The notes under the pieces are model-generated. The model was given only the letters and a program-made list of their open reading frames with translations. It ran no database searches and was not told where the DNA came from. The position numbers and the translations under genes were made by a program. Of a DNA stretch of 64,000 nucleotides, positions 7,485 to 17,492 are shown piece by piece (within the stretch, counting starts at the first letter, position 1; every line of letters begins with the position of its first letter). The DNA is from GCA-2737725 sp965229355 (GTDB lineage Bacteria > Pseudomonadota > Alphaproteobacteria > Rhodospirillales > Rhodospirillaceae), in assembly GCA_965229355.1 (NCBI GenBank), contig OZ245869.1, positions 3,348,001 through 3,412,000 on the forward strand. The letters are read 5' to 3'.

Positions 7485-10400
7485 ATGAGCATGCCCAACA
7501 GCCAGGGTCTTTACGACCCGCGGAATGAGCATGATGCCTGTGGTGTAGGTTTCGTGGCCCATAGTAAGGGCGCGAAGTCGCACGCTATTGTGCGCCAGGG
7601 CCTCCAAATCTTGGAAAACCTTGAGCACCGTGGTGCTGCGGGCGCTGACCCGCTGCAAGGCGATGGTGCTGGCATTATCATTCAAACGCCGGATGCCTTC
7701 CTGCGCGCTGAATTTGCCGCATTAAAAGTCACGCTGCCTGCGGCTGGTGACTACGGCATTGGCATGATCTTTTTGCCCAAAGACAAGGCTGCGGCGAAAG
7801 AGTGCATTGAACTCATTGAATCGCTGATTGTCGAAGAAGGTCAAACGGTTCTGGGCTGGCGCGATGTGCCGGTCGATCCGTCGTGCCTGGGTAAAGCGAC
7901 AATTGAGACCGAACCGTGGATCCGCCAACTGGCGATTGGTCGCGGCGCTGAGACGAAGGCTGGCGATGAGTTCGAGCGCCGCCTTTATATCATCCGTAAG
8001 CTGACCGAGAGTTCAGCGCACGCCCACAAGATTCCGGGCTTAAAAGACTTCTACATTTGCAGCTTCTCGTCACGCACGCTGGTCTACAAAGGCATGTTCT
8101 TGGCCCCGCAAGTCGCCAAGTACTATCCAGACCTCGCAGACGAACGCATGGTGTCGGCGCTGGCGCTGGTGCACCAACGCTTCTCGACCAACACGTTCCC
8201 ATCATGGCGTTTAGCGCACCCGTACCGCATGGTTTGCCATAACGGCGAAATCAACACGTTGCGCGGCAACCTGAACTGGATGGCGGCGCGCCGTCATTCC
8301 ATGAAGTCCACGTTGCTTGGCGATGACTTGAAAAAGTTGTGGCCGCTGATTGCCGAAGGCCAGTCTGATACCGCCAGCTTCGACAACGCGCTCGAGCTGT
8401 TGGTGCAGGGTGGTTACTCGATGGCCCACGCGGTCATGATGATGATCCCCGAAGCTTGGGCTGGTAATCCGATGATGGATGAGCAGCGCAAGGCCTTCTA
8501 CGAATACCACGCTGGCTTGATGGAGCCGTGGGACGGCCCCGCAGCTATTGCCTTCACCGATGGCCGCCAAATCGGCGCGACGTTAGATCGTAACGGTCTG
8601 CGCCCGGCGCGTTATCTCGTCACTGATGACGGCTTGGTCGTCATGGCGTCTGAAGCGGGCGTACTCGACATCCCTGAGCACAAGATCGTCAAAAAGTGGC
8701 GCTTGCAGCCGGGTCGCATGTTCCTGATCGACTTTGAACAAGGTCGCATCATTGACGACGCTGAACTGAAAGCCTCATTGGCTGCTGCGAAGCCGTACAA
8801 AGCTTTATTGGCAAAAAGCCAATTCGTGTTGGAAGAACTGCCAGGCGATCTGCCAGCGGAAGAACACAACGCGACCGAAAGCCTGCTCGACCGTCAGCAA
8901 GCGTTTGGCTACACGCAAGAAGACTTGAACGTCATCTTGGAAGTGGTGGGCCGTACCGGCGAAGAACCGACGGGCTCGATGGGTATGGACGGCCCGATTG
9001 CCGTTCTCTCCAATCGCTCGAAGCTTCTGTACAACTACTTCAAGCAAAACTTCGCGCAAGTGACCAACCCGCCGATCGATCCAATCCGCGAAGAGCTGGT
9101 GATGTCGCTGGTGTCGCTGTTGGGTCCGAAGCCGAACCTGCTGGGCTTGGATGAAATCGACAACCACCTGCGCCTTGAAGTGCGCCAACCGATCTTGACC
9201 GACGCGGATTTATCGAAAATCCGCCGCATCAATGAACTGGTGGGCGATGCGTTCAAAACGCAAACGCTGGATATCACATACCCCGTCGCCAATGGTGCTG
9301 ATGGCATGAACAATGCCTTGAAGCTCTTGTGCTCGGCCGCGCACGAAGCGGTGGAGAAGGGCTTCAACATCCTGATCCTGTCTGATCGTAATGTCAGCCG
9401 CGACCGCATCGCCATTCCGGCGTTGCTGGCCACAGCATCAGTGCATCACCACCTGATCCGTATGGGCTTGCGCACGGAAACCGGCTTGGTTGTTGAAACT
9501 GGTGAAGCGCGTGAAATCCATCATTTCTGCACGCTCGCTGGCTACGGCGCTGAAGCGATCAATCCATACTTGGCCTTCGAAACACTGAAGGGCATGCGCG
9601 GCAACCAATTGGCTGCTGATTACACGGACGAGAAGCTGCAGAAGAACTTCATCAAAGCTGTCGGCAAAGGCATGCTGAAGGTGATGTCGAAGATGGGCAT
9701 CTCGACTTTCCAGTCGTATTGCGGCGCGCAGATTTTCGATGCCGTGGGCCTGTCGCACACGTTTATTGAAAAGTACTTCACAGGCACGCAATCAGCTGTT
9801 GATGGCATTGGCTTGAAGGAAGTGGCTGACGAAACCGTTCAACGTCACAAGCTCGCCTTCGGCAATTTGCAGTACTTGCAAAACGCGCTCGATCCGGGCG
9901 GCGAGTATGCTTACCGTATTCGCGGCGAAGACCATATGTGGACGCCCGATACGATTGCGAAGCTGCAACATGCGGCCCGTGGCAATAACTTTGCGACGTA
10001 CGAAGAATTCTCGAAGTTGATGAACGATCAGTCCGAGCGTTTGATGACGCTGCGTGGCTTGTTTGAACTGAAGAAAGCGCCGAAAGCGGTGCCGCTCGAC
10101 GAAGTCGAACCTGCGGCCAATATTGTGAAACGCTTTGCTTCGGGGGCCATGTCGTTCGGCTCAATTAGCCGCGAAGCGCACACGACCTTGGCTATTGCGA
10201 TGAACCGTATTGGCGCAAAGTCCAACACGGGTGAGGGCGGTGAAGAAGCCGACCGCTTTAAGCCGATGGCAAATGGCGATTCAATGCGCTCTGCCATCAA
10301 ACAAGTGGCCTCGGGCCGCTTTGGTGTGACTGCTGAATACTTGGTCAATGCCGACGACATCCAAATTAAGATGGCGCAAGGGGCGAAGCCAGGCGAAGGC

Positions 10401-12107
10401 GGTCAGTTGCCAGGCGATAAGGTGAATGGCCCGATTGCCAAAGTGCGCCATTCAACACCGGGCGTAGGCTTGATCTCGCCACCGCCGCACCACGACATTT
10501 ATTCAATCGAAGACTTGGCGCAGCTGATTCACGATTTGAAGAACGTGAACCCGCAAGCGCGCATCTCGGTCAAACTTGTGTCTGAAATCGGCGTCGGCAC
10601 GGTTGCGGCTGGCGTGGCCAAAGCCTTGGCCGACCACGTGACCATTGCTGGTTACGAAGGTGGCACGGGGGCATCGCCACTCACGTCGGTGAAGCACGCA
10701 GGTAGCCCGTGGGAAATCGGCATTGCCGAAACTCATCAAACACTGGTCTTGAATAACTTGCGCGGCCGTATCGCCGTGCAGGTGGACGGTGGTTTCCGGA
10801 CCGGCCGTGACGTCATCATTGGCGCGCTGTTAGGCGCTGACGAGTTTGGGTTTGCGACTGCGCCGTTGATCGCTATGGGCTGTATCATGATGCGCAAATG
10901 CCATCTGAATACCTGCCCAGTTGGCGTTGCCACGCAAAACCCGGAACTGCGCAAGCGTTTCACCGGTCAGCCGGAACACGTGATCAACTACTTGTTCTTC
11001 ATTGCTGAAGAAGTGCGCAAGCTGATGGCTGAGCTTGGCTTCCGCAAATTTGAAGACATGATTGGCCGTTCGGATTTGATCGATATCCGTCGCGCCACTG
11101 ATCACTACAAAGCCAAGGGCTTGGATTTCACGCGCTTGCTGCATAAGCCAGACGTGGGCCCTGACGTTTTGATCAGCCACAAAGAAACCCAAAATCACCA
11201 CCTGGATAAGGCGCTCGATCACAAACTGATCGCGCAAGCCAAGCCGGCCATCGAGAAGGGCACGCCTGTGTCGTTCGAAATGCCGATCCGCAACATCAAC
11301 CGCACAGTCGGTGCGATGATGTCGGGTGATGTGGCGCGTAAATATGGCCATGCTGGTCTGCCGGAAGACACCATCTCGGTGAAATTCAACGGCATCGCCG
11401 GTCAAAGCTTTGGTGCGTTCCTGGCGAAGGGCATTTCGTTTGAACTGGTCGGTGTCGCGAACGATTACACCGGCAAGGGTCTGTCGGGCGGCCGTATCGC
11501 TGTGTATGCACCGAAAGAGTTCAAGGGCGATCCGGCCCAGAACATCATCGTGGGCAACACGACGTTGTACGGCGCGATTGAAGGCGAGTGCTATTTCGCG
11601 GGTGTCGGCGGCGAGCGTTTCGCCGTGCGCAACTCGGGCGCGGTCGCGGTTGTTGAAGGTGTGGGCGACCACGGTTGCGAATACATGACCGGTGGTGCAG
11701 TTGTTGTGCTGGGACAAACGGGCCGTAACTTCGCAGCTGGTATGTCGGGCGGCATCGCCTATGTGCTGGACGAAGATGGTACGTTCAACCAACGCTGCAA
11801 CGCGGCCATGGTGGAACTGGAAAAGATCAAACCAGCACCGGCACCGAAAGGTGAGAACGGCAGCTTGGCCAGCCTGATGGCCGATCCGCTGAACAACGAC
11901 GTGAAGCGTTTGTATCGCCTCATCGAGCGCCATAGCCACTACACCAATAGTGCGCGGGCAAAACACATCTTAGAGAATTGGGATCAGTATCTGCCGAAGT
12001 TCGTGAAGGTTGTGCCGGTTGATTACCGCCGTGCACTCACCAACATGGCCGCTGCCAAAGTGGCCGCTGATGCGCCCCAAAAGAAGAGCGAAGCCGCACA
12101 TGGGTAA
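7485..12107 (+). CDS. gltB: Glutamate synthase [NADPH] large subunit
   Basis: A 1540-residue GOGAT alpha subunit, which makes two glutamates from glutamine and 2-oxoglutarate. The N-terminal class II amidotransferase begins at the catalytic Cys in EHDACGVGF (residue 19), implying removal of an 18-residue propeptide. The central and FMN domains follow (SGRFGVTAEYL, AQGAKPGEGGQLPG, GYEGGTGASP). The 3Fe-4S cysteines are C1133, C1139 and C1144 in MGCIMMRKCHLNTCPVG. A GXGXG beta-helix C-terminal domain closes the protein. The ATG at 7485 has GGAG 10 bases upstream; an earlier TTG at 7476 would be only one base from that SD. It overlaps gltD by 8 bases. Confidence 0.97.
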   Translation: MSMPNSQGLYDPRNEHDACGVGFVAHSKGAKSHAIVRQGLQILENLEHRGAAGADPLQGDGAGIIIQTPDAFLRAEFAALKVTLPAAGDYGIGMIFLPKDKAAAKECIELIESLIVEEGQTVLGWRDVPVDPSCLGKATIETEPWIRQLAIGRGAETKAGDEFERRLYIIRKLTESSAHAHKIPGLKDFYICSFSSRTLVYKGMFLAPQVAKYYPDLADERMVSALALVHQRFSTNTFPSWRLAHPYRMVCHNGEINTLRGNLNWMAARRHSMKSTLLGDDLKKLWPLIAEGQSDTASFDNALELLVQGGYSMAHAVMMMIPEAWAGNPMMDEQRKAFYEYHAGLMEPWDGPAAIAFTDGRQIGATLDRNGLRPARYLVTDDGLVVMASEAGVLDIPEHKIVKKWRLQPGRMFLIDFEQGRIIDDAELKASLAAAKPYKALLAKSQFVLEELPGDLPAEEHNATESLLDRQQAFGYTQEDLNVILEVVGRTGEEPTGSMGMDGPIAVLSNRSKLLYNYFKQNFAQVTNPPIDPIREELVMSLVSLLGPKPNLLGLDEIDNHLRLEVRQPILTDADLSKIRRINELVGDAFKTQTLDITYPVANGADGMNNALKLLCSAAHEAVEKGFNILILSDRNVSRDRIAIPALLATASVHHHLIRMGLRTETGLVVETGEAREIHHFCTLAGYGAEAINPYLAFETLKGMRGNQLAADYTDEKLQKNFIKAVGKGMLKVMSKMGISTFQSYCGAQIFDAVGLSHTFIEKYFTGTQSAVDGIGLKEVADETVQRHKLAFGNLQYLQNALDPGGEYAYRIRGEDHMWTPDTIAKLQHAARGNNFATYEEFSKLMNDQSERLMTLRGLFELKKAPKAVPLDEVEPAANIVKRFASGAMSFGSISREAHTTLAIAMNRIGAKSNTGEGGEEADRFKPMANGDSMRSAIKQVASGRFGVTAEYLVNADDIQIKMAQGAKPGEGGQLPGDKVNGPIAKVRHSTPGVGLISPPPHHDIYSIEDLAQLIHDLKNVNPQARISVKLVSEIGVGTVAAGVAKALADHVTIAGYEGGTGASPLTSVKHAGSPWEIGIAETHQTLVLNNLRGRIAVQVDGGFRTGRDVIIGALLGADEFGFATAPLIAMGCIMMRKCHLNTCPVGVATQNPELRKRFTGQPEHVINYLFFIAEEVRKLMAELGFRKFEDMIGRSDLIDIRRATDHYKAKGLDFTRLLHKPDVGPDVLISHKETQNHHLDKALDHKLIAQAKPAIEKGTPVSFEMPIRNINRTVGAMMSGDVARKYGHAGLPEDTISVKFNGIAGQSFGAFLAKGISFELVGVANDYTGKGLSGGRIAVYAPKEFKGDPAQNIIVGNTTLYGAIEGECYFAGVGGERFAVRNSGAVAVVEGVGDHGCEYMTGGAVVVLGQTGRNFAAGMSGGIAYVLDEDGTFNQRCNAAMVELEKIKPAPAPKGENGSLASLMADPLNNDVKRLYRLIERHSHYTNSARAKHILENWDQYLPKFVKVVPVDYRRALTNMAAAKVAADAPQKKSEAAHG

Positions 12108-13518
12108 AGTTACAGGGTTCCTGGAAATTCGTCGCGCCGAGCGCGCCTACGAAAAGGTCGAAGAGCGCGTTAAGAACTACCGCGATTTCGTAAAGCCGCT
12201 ATCTGACCAAGACGTGCAAGGTCAGGGCGCGCGCTGCATGGATTGCGGTATTCCGTTCTGCCACAACGGCTGCCCGGTCAATAACCAGATCCCGGATTGG
12301 AACCATCTGACTTACAAAGGTCAGTGGAAAGACGCGTTAGCGAACTTACATTCCACTAACAACTTCCCGGAATTTACGGGCCGCATTTGCCCGGCTCCGT
12401 GCGAAGCAGCGTGCACCCTGAACATCAACGACGACGCGGTGGCCATTAAGACCATCGAGTGTGCGATTGTTGATAAGGGCTGGGAAAACGGTTGGATCGA
12501 GCCGCAAATCGCGGAGAAAAAAACCGGCAAGAAGATTGCGGTCGTGGGCTCTGGCCCTGCTGGTATGGCTGCCGCTCAACAGTTGGCGCGTGCGGGGCAC
12601 GCTGTCACGTTGATTGAGAAGGAAGATCGCATTGGCGGTCTGATGCGTTATGGCATCCCTGACTTCAAAATGGAAAAGCACCTGATCGACCGTCGCGTGA
12701 CGCAGATGGAAGCCGAAGGTGTGACGTTCCGCACGAAGTGCAATGTTGGTGTGGATGTGAAGCCGCAAGACCTGCTGAAAGACTTCGATGCGCTGTTGCT
12801 GACCGGTGGTGCGGAAGCGCCGCGCGATCTGCCAGTGCCGGGCCGCGAAGCCAAGGGCGTGTACTTCGCCATGGATTTCTTGCGCCAAAACAATAAGCGC
12901 GTGGCTGGCGATAAAATTCCGGCGGCTGAAGAGATTTTAGCGACCGGCAAGCATGTGGTTGTCATCGGTGGTGGTGATACGGGCTCTGACTGTATCGGGA
13001 CCTCGAAGCGCCAAGGCGCAGCTTCGATTACTCAGCTTGAGATCATGGCTCGTCCGCCGGATCAGGAAAATAAACCACTCGTATGGCCGTACTGGCCGCT
13101 GAAGTTCCGCACCTCATCATCGCAAGCTGAAGGCTGCGAGCGTGACTTCGCCGTTGCCACCAAGTCATTCGATGTCGATGCGAATGGCAACGTGACTGCG
13201 CTGCATGTCGTGCGTTTGGAAAACGGCAAAGACGTGCCGGGCACTGAATTCACGATTAAAGCTGATCTGGTATTGCTCGCCATGGGCTTCGTCAGCCCTG
13301 TGAAGGCTGGCATGCTGGAACAACTGGGCGTGACCTTGGATGGCCGTGGCAACGTCGCTGCTGATACCAACAAGTATCAAACCTCAGTGCCCAAAGTGTT
13401 CGCGGCTGGCGATATGCGCCGTGGTCAAAGCTTGGTGGTCTGGGCGATCCGCGAAGGCCGTCAGGCTGCGCGTGCGGTTGATGCCTTCCTGATGGGCGCG
13501 AGCGACTTACCCCGTTAA
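12100..13518 (+). CDS. gltD: Glutamate synthase small subunit
   Basis: A 472-residue beta subunit that takes electrons from NADPH and passes them to GltB through FAD and iron-sulfur centres. Cysteine clusters are visible: C46, C49, C54 and C58 (CMDCGIPFCHNGCP) and C97, C101 and C105 (CPAPCEAAC). The FAD-binding Rossmann motif VVGSGPAGMAAAQQ and the NADPH-binding VVIGGGDTGSDC follow. The ATG at 12100 lies inside the end of gltB and overlaps its stop codon, so translation is probably coupled. This start removes a 30-residue antisense-like extension. Confidence 0.96.
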   Translation: MGKVTGFLEIRRAERAYEKVEERVKNYRDFVKPLSDQDVQGQGARCMDCGIPFCHNGCPVNNQIPDWNHLTYKGQWKDALANLHSTNNFPEFTGRICPAPCEAACTLNINDDAVAIKTIECAIVDKGWENGWIEPQIAEKKTGKKIAVVGSGPAGMAAAQQLARAGHAVTLIEKEDRIGGLMRYGIPDFKMEKHLIDRRVTQMEAEGVTFRTKCNVGVDVKPQDLLKDFDALLLTGGAEAPRDLPVPGREAKGVYFAMDFLRQNNKRVAGDKIPAAEEILATGKHVVVIGGGDTGSDCIGTSKRQGAASITQLEIMARPPDQENKPLVWPYWPLKFRTSSSQAEGCERDFAVATKSFDVDANGNVTALHVVRLENGKDVPGTEFTIKADLVLLAMGFVSPVKAGMLEQLGVTLDGRGNVAADTNKYQTSVPKVFAAGDMRRGQSLVVWAIREGRQAARAVDAFLMGASDLPR

Positions 13519-13555
13519 GTGGGCCGCGTTAAGCGGGCCTCGCTAGCATGTGAGA

Positions 13556-13579
13556 TCCGTGGAAAACGTTTTCCACGGA
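13556..13579. repeat. Perfect 24-base palindrome after gltD
   Basis: Each 12-base half, TCCGTGGAAAAC, is the exact reverse complement of the other, with no spacer. It lies 38 bases past the gltD stop and 114 bases before the prmB stop. In RNA it could fold as a 10-bp stem with a tetraloop, but it lacks a strong T-run, so it may be a weak bidirectional terminator or a protein site. Confidence 0.6.
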
Positions 13580-13692
13580 CTTCTGCGTTTTCACCCGGAA
13601 TTCCCTGCTCTTTTTCTGCATCGGCAGGCGCGCAGAACCGCAACGCATTTTGCGCTGTTCCACCATTACGTGCTGTGAATGAGGCCCGAGGA

Positions 13693-14643
13693 CTAAGCCT
13701 TGGCTTTCTTCTTTTTGGCCTTCTTAGCCTTAACCACCTTCGGTGGTTTACGCTGAAGGTCGGCAGTCGTCAGCCAGAACACTTCGCCTTCGCTGTTTTC
13801 GGTCGACAGCCAGAAGAAGGGCAGGTGCGGGTACTCGCGCTCGATGATTTCGCGGCCCGTGCCCATTTCGCAAATTAGCGCGCCATCGGGTGTCAGATGC
13901 TTCGGCGCATCTTTGATGATCTTGCGCACCAAATCCAAGCCATCTTTGCCACCAGCCAAAGCCAATGCAGGCTCGTGTTTGTATTCAGGTGGCAACTGAC
14001 GCATCACTTGCGCATCCACATACGGTGGATTGGCGATGATCAGGTCGTATTTTTTGCCCTTCAAGGGCGCGAACAGATTGCCTTTGTGCAGGCGGACTCG
14101 CTTGCCGAGTTTCTTCTCAGAGACGTTATCTTTGGCGACTTCGAGAGCCTTCTTCGACAGGTCGGTTGCATCCACCAACGCATTGGGGAATTTCAACGCC
14201 GCCAAAATCGCTAAGCAGCCTGAGCCTGTGCAGATGTCGGCGACGCGCTTTAATTTCTTCGGTTGCGGAATGAAGTTTGCACCGGGGCCGACGATGTGGT
14301 CGCTGTACAGCAACTCACCGATGAACGAGCGCGGTACAATGGTGCGCTCATCCACCTTAAATGGAATGCCTTGAATATAGGCGCGGCCCACCAAGTACGA
14401 TGCTGGTTTGCGCGTGGTGATGCGCAAGTTGATTAACTGATTGACGCGCAAATATTGGGTGGGCGTCAGCTTCTTATCGATCAGCTTATCGAGCTTATTG
14501 ATATCGAAGCCCAAGCCTTCAAGGATCAAGAATGCAGCTTCATCCAGCGCATTGTCGGTACCGTGGCCATAAGCCAAATCAGCTGCTTCCAGCCGCTTTA
14601 CGGCTGAGGTGAGCGCATCGCGGAGGGTCAGATTTTTTGCCAC
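13693..14643 (-). CDS. prmB: Ribosomal protein uL3 N5-glutamine methyltransferase
   Basis: A 316-residue SAM-dependent methyltransferase of the HemK/PrmB group that methylates a glutamine of ribosomal protein L3. SAM motif I is DICTGSG (136-142) and the catalytic motif is NPPY (205-208). PrmB-type markers are the N-terminal YGHGTDNALDEA and the VPRSFIGELL loop before the SAM fold, which separate it from PrmC. The C-terminus carries an unusual Lys/Ala tail (KAKKAKKKKAKA), possibly for rRNA contact. It begins with GTG, 9 bases after the SIS isomerase stop, so the two are likely cotranscribed. Confidence 0.9.
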   Translation of the reverse strand: MAKNLTLRDALTSAVKRLEAADLAYGHGTDNALDEAAFLILEGLGFDINKLDKLIDKKLTPTQYLRVNQLINLRITTRKPASYLVGRAYIQGIPFKVDERTIVPRSFIGELLYSDHIVGPGANFIPQPKKLKRVADICTGSGCLAILAALKFPNALVDATDLSKKALEVAKDNVSEKKLGKRVRLHKGNLFAPLKGKKYDLIIANPPYVDAQVMRQLPPEYKHEPALALAGGKDGLDLVRKIIKDAPKHLTPDGALICEMGTGREIIEREYPHLPFFWLSTENSEGEVFWLTTADLQRKPPKVVKAKKAKKKKAKA

Positions 14644-14652
14644 AGGATTTAA

Positions 14653-15294
14653 CTAAAATTTGGTTTCGGGCAGGGGCACTGGCGTCGTCAGTTTTTCCAT
14701 GCGCAAGAACTGCGCCAGGATGTGCATGACAGACTGATTGATATCTTCCGATACGCCGTAGTTTTCAACCGGCGTGTGAATGCCGACATCAGCCAGTTCA
14801 TGCGCCTTGCCACCGGCAAAGCCTGTCAGGCTAATGCTCGAGACCTTCTCGCGCTTGGCCCATTCCAGAGCCGCCACGATGTTCGGCGAATTGCCCGAGC
14901 AGGAGATCGCGAACACGCAATCGCCAGGCTTGGCCAAGCTTTCAAGCTGGTAGGTGAAAATCTGCTCAAACGCGATGTCATTGCCAATGGCAGTGATCAT
15001 CGCGTTGTTGCTGGCCAAGCTGCACACTTGCGGGCGGCGATTGGTGCCGGTGCGGCCACCTTTAAGGTGATCGCACATCAAATGATCAGCGAGCGACGCC
15101 GAACCACCGTTGCCAATGGCCCACACGCGGCCACCGCGGTCATAGACTTCGCTTAAAAGCTTTGCAGCTTTGGCAATGGCTTGAACGTCGATGCGGGTTG
15201 TCGCATCCCGCAACGCTTCGAAGTACTTGGCGGCGTATGTTGCTGCGTCTTTGATTGTCTCAGACGGAAATTGAACAGGCAAAGACGCGCTCAT
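14653..15294 (-). CDS. gmhA: SIS-domain phosphoheptose isomerase-like protein
   Basis: A 213-residue single SIS-domain protein resembling D-sedoheptulose-7-phosphate isomerase, which starts ADP-heptose synthesis for LPS core. Sugar-phosphate binding residues are in GNGGSASLADHLMCDHLKG and in ISCSGNSPNIVAALE. The C-terminal VENYGVSEDINQSVMHIL resembles the GmhA/DiaA end. No other heptose genes lie nearby, so a different phosphosugar or a DiaA-like role cannot be excluded. It starts 13 bases after the pckG stop. A 9-base direct repeat (AGTGTGTAA) spans the pckG stop and this leader. Confidence 0.78.
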   Translation of the reverse strand: MSASLPVQFPSETIKDAATYAAKYFEALRDATTRIDVQAIAKAAKLLSEVYDRGGRVWAIGNGGSASLADHLMCDHLKGGRTGTNRRPQVCSLASNNAMITAIGNDIAFEQIFTYQLESLAKPGDCVFAISCSGNSPNIVAALEWAKREKVSSISLTGFAGGKAHELADVGIHTPVENYGVSEDINQSVMHILAQFLRMEKLTTPVPLPETKF

Positions 15295-15307
15295 TTACAC
15301 ACTCAGA

Positions 15308-17137
15308 TTACACACTAGGGTTCCACACATCGCCACCGCTGTTGACCCGGGCGCGCACTTGTTCGCGCTGGTCCAACATCGGTTTCGGCATACGTGTACC
15401 ATAACGTGAGAATAAATCCGACTGGTCATCCAATTCCCGCAAGGCCGCTACGCGCTCAATTTCCATGAGCTTGTCGAACTTCGAGGCATCGAACGGCATG
15501 CCGTCCCAGGTCAGATCGGCATAACGCGGGGTCTTGCCGAAGGGGCCTTCCACAGCACCAGAGCGACCATGGACGCGGTCCACAACCCACTTCAGAACGC
15601 GCATGTTTTGGCCATAACCGGGCCACATGAACTTGCCGTTTTCATCGCGGCGGAACCAGTTGACGCGGAAGATCAGCGGCGGGTGCTTGATCTTGTCTTT
15701 CAAGGCCAGCCAGTGATTCCAGTAGTCAGCCATGTTGTAGCCGCAGAAGGGCAGCATCGCCATCGGGTCGCGGCGCACAGCGGCTTGGTTCACGGCTGCA
15801 GCCGTCGCTTCCGAGCCCATTGTCGCGGCCAGATATACGCCGTGATCCCAGTTGAAGGATTCTAATACGAGCGGGAAGGTGTGGCTCAAACGGCCACCGA
15901 ACAGGAATGCCGAGATTGGCACGCCTTTCGGATCATCCCATGACGGATCGAGGTTCGGGCACTGCGTTGCTGGTGCAGTGAAGCGCGCGTTGCCGTGTGC
16001 AGCCGGGCGACCAGCATCTGGCGTCCAGTCTTTGCCTTGCCAATCGATCAGGTGCGCAGGCGGGGTGTCGGTCATGCCTTCCCACCACACGTCGCCATCG
16101 TCGGTCAGTGCGACGTTGGTGAAGATCACGTTCTTCTCGAGCAACTTCATCGCGCTCGGGTTCGTCTTTTCAGACGTCCCTGGAGCGACACCGAAGTAAC
16201 CGGCTTCAGGGTTGATGGCGTACAAGCGGCCATCTTGGCCCGGCTTCAACCAGGCGATGTCGTCGCCAACAGTCCAAGCTTTCCAGCCTTCAAAACCTTG
16301 CGGCGGAATGATCATCGCCAGATTGGTCTTGCCGCAGGCCGACGGGAAGGCGGCTGCAACATAGGTCTTCTCACCCTTGGGTGATTCCAAGCCCACGATC
16401 AGCATGTGCTCGGCCAACCAGCCTTGTTCACGCGCCATGATCGACGCAATACGAAGTGCGAAGCACTTCTTACCCAAAAGCGCGTTGCCGCCGTAACCCG
16501 AACCGTAAGACCAGATCGCGTGCTCTTCGGGGAAGTGCACGATGTACTTGGTTGAGTTGCACGGCCACGGCACATCTTTTTGGCCTGGGGCCAACGGAGC
16601 CCCAACAGAGTGCAAGCACGGCACGAAGTCGCCGTTCTCACCCAGCACGTCCAGCACCTTTGAGCCCATGCGGGTCATGGTGCGCATGCTGACGGCAACA
16701 TAAGGCGAATCAGAAATTTCAACGCCGATGTGGGCGATGTCTGAGCCCAAGGGGCCCATGCTGAAGGGGATCACGTACATCGTACGGCCACGCATACAGC
16801 CATCAAAAAGACCTTTCAGGGTCTTCTTCATTTCTTCCGGGTCGGTCCAGTTGTTGTTCGGACCAGCGTCTTCTTTGTTCTTCGAGCAGATGTAGGTGCG
16901 GTCTTCAACGCGAGCGACGTCTGAGGCATCCGAGCGGCTTAAGAATGAGCCGGGGCGTTTGGCGGGATTCAGAGGAAGCAGCGTTCCGTTTTTCACCATC
17001 AGGTCGCAGAGTTGTTTGTATTCTGCTTCTGAACCATCGCACCAGTGGATCTGATCGGGTTTGCAGAGCGCCGCCATCTCCTCCACGAGTGTATTGAGTT
17101 TGGCGTTGCGCGACTTAAACACGATTTCTTTGTTCAT
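15308..17137 (-). CDS. pckG: Phosphoenolpyruvate carboxykinase (GTP)
   Basis: A 609-residue cytosolic enzyme converting oxaloacetate and GTP to PEP, CO2 and GDP, the entry to gluconeogenesis. The nucleotide P-loop is FPSACGKTNLAM (A267-N272), with the reactive cysteine inside it. Other GTP-class signatures are YVIPFSMGPLGS, SYGSGYGGNALLGKKC and the guanine-side NWFRRDENGKFMWPGYGQN. Length matches the GTP class (about 600) and not the ATP class (about 530). The ATG at 17137 follows GAGAGCAAG. It heads the pckG-gmhA-prmB run. Many alphaproteobacteria use the ATP enzyme instead, so the GTP type is a useful lineage marker. Confidence 0.95.
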   Translation of the reverse strand: MNKEIVFKSRNAKLNTLVEEMAALCKPDQIHWCDGSEAEYKQLCDLMVKNGTLLPLNPAKRPGSFLSRSDASDVARVEDRTYICSKNKEDAGPNNNWTDPEEMKKTLKGLFDGCMRGRTMYVIPFSMGPLGSDIAHIGVEISDSPYVAVSMRTMTRMGSKVLDVLGENGDFVPCLHSVGAPLAPGQKDVPWPCNSTKYIVHFPEEHAIWSYGSGYGGNALLGKKCFALRIASIMAREQGWLAEHMLIVGLESPKGEKTYVAAAFPSACGKTNLAMIIPPQGFEGWKAWTVGDDIAWLKPGQDGRLYAINPEAGYFGVAPGTSEKTNPSAMKLLEKNVIFTNVALTDDGDVWWEGMTDTPPAHLIDWQGKDWTPDAGRPAAHGNARFTAPATQCPNLDPSWDDPKGVPISAFLFGGRLSHTFPLVLESFNWDHGVYLAATMGSEATAAAVNQAAVRRDPMAMLPFCGYNMADYWNHWLALKDKIKHPPLIFRVNWFRRDENGKFMWPGYGQNMRVLKWVVDRVHGRSGAVEGPFGKTPRYADLTWDGMPFDASKFDKLMEIERVAALRELDDQSDLFSRYGTRMPKPMLDQREQVRARVNSGGDVWNPSV

Positions 17138-17492
17138 CTTGCTCTCGACACCACATGCGAACCTGTCCCGGGTGCTGGCCCGTCGGCGCGCTATTTTTTG
17201 AAGTCATTAGGGCGGCGGTTTTGCCACCCCAACCTTAGCCGGGCACGGCCTTTTTAGGTGGGCGCCCATTTCTAGGAAGCGATGGCTATAGCGGACCTCG
17301 CCCCAGGATGGAATAGGTCTAATCAAGGGTTCTAGTAGGGCGAATATTGGTGTGGAAAACTCCACTTCAAGTGCCCGTAAAGATTGGCATATTTTGATAT
17401 GTAAACCGAATTTCGACCATGATCGCGCTGCTCGCTTGCGCACAACCCAGACACCTGCTGAGCTAGGCTTATAAATGCATATGGAGGGGCCT
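17138..17492. other. Divergent intergenic region, pckG / FAD protein
   Basis: No gene is evident in these 355 bases. Small inverted repeats occur at 17352-17365 (GTGGA/TCCAC, loop of 4) and 17388-17401 (CATAT/ATATG, loop of 4); the latter is the AT-richest patch, about 90 bases before the flavoprotein start, and may include its promoter. No regulator site is identifiable. Confidence 0.35.

Noticed and set aside
10830..11966. Long open frame antisense to gltB (378 codons)
   Set aside because: It overlaps gltB, whose product is clear, and its composition (many His, Arg and Val) is typical of a reverse-strand shadow of a GC-rich gene.
15296..15316. 9-base direct repeat AGTGTGTAA around the pckG stop
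   Set aside because: Too short to be meaningful; mentioned only in the gmhA entry.
17350..17362. 13-base sequence GTGTGGAAAACTC shared with 62798-62810
   Set aside because: In a 64-kb window many 13-mers match by chance; no other similarity surrounds the two copies.
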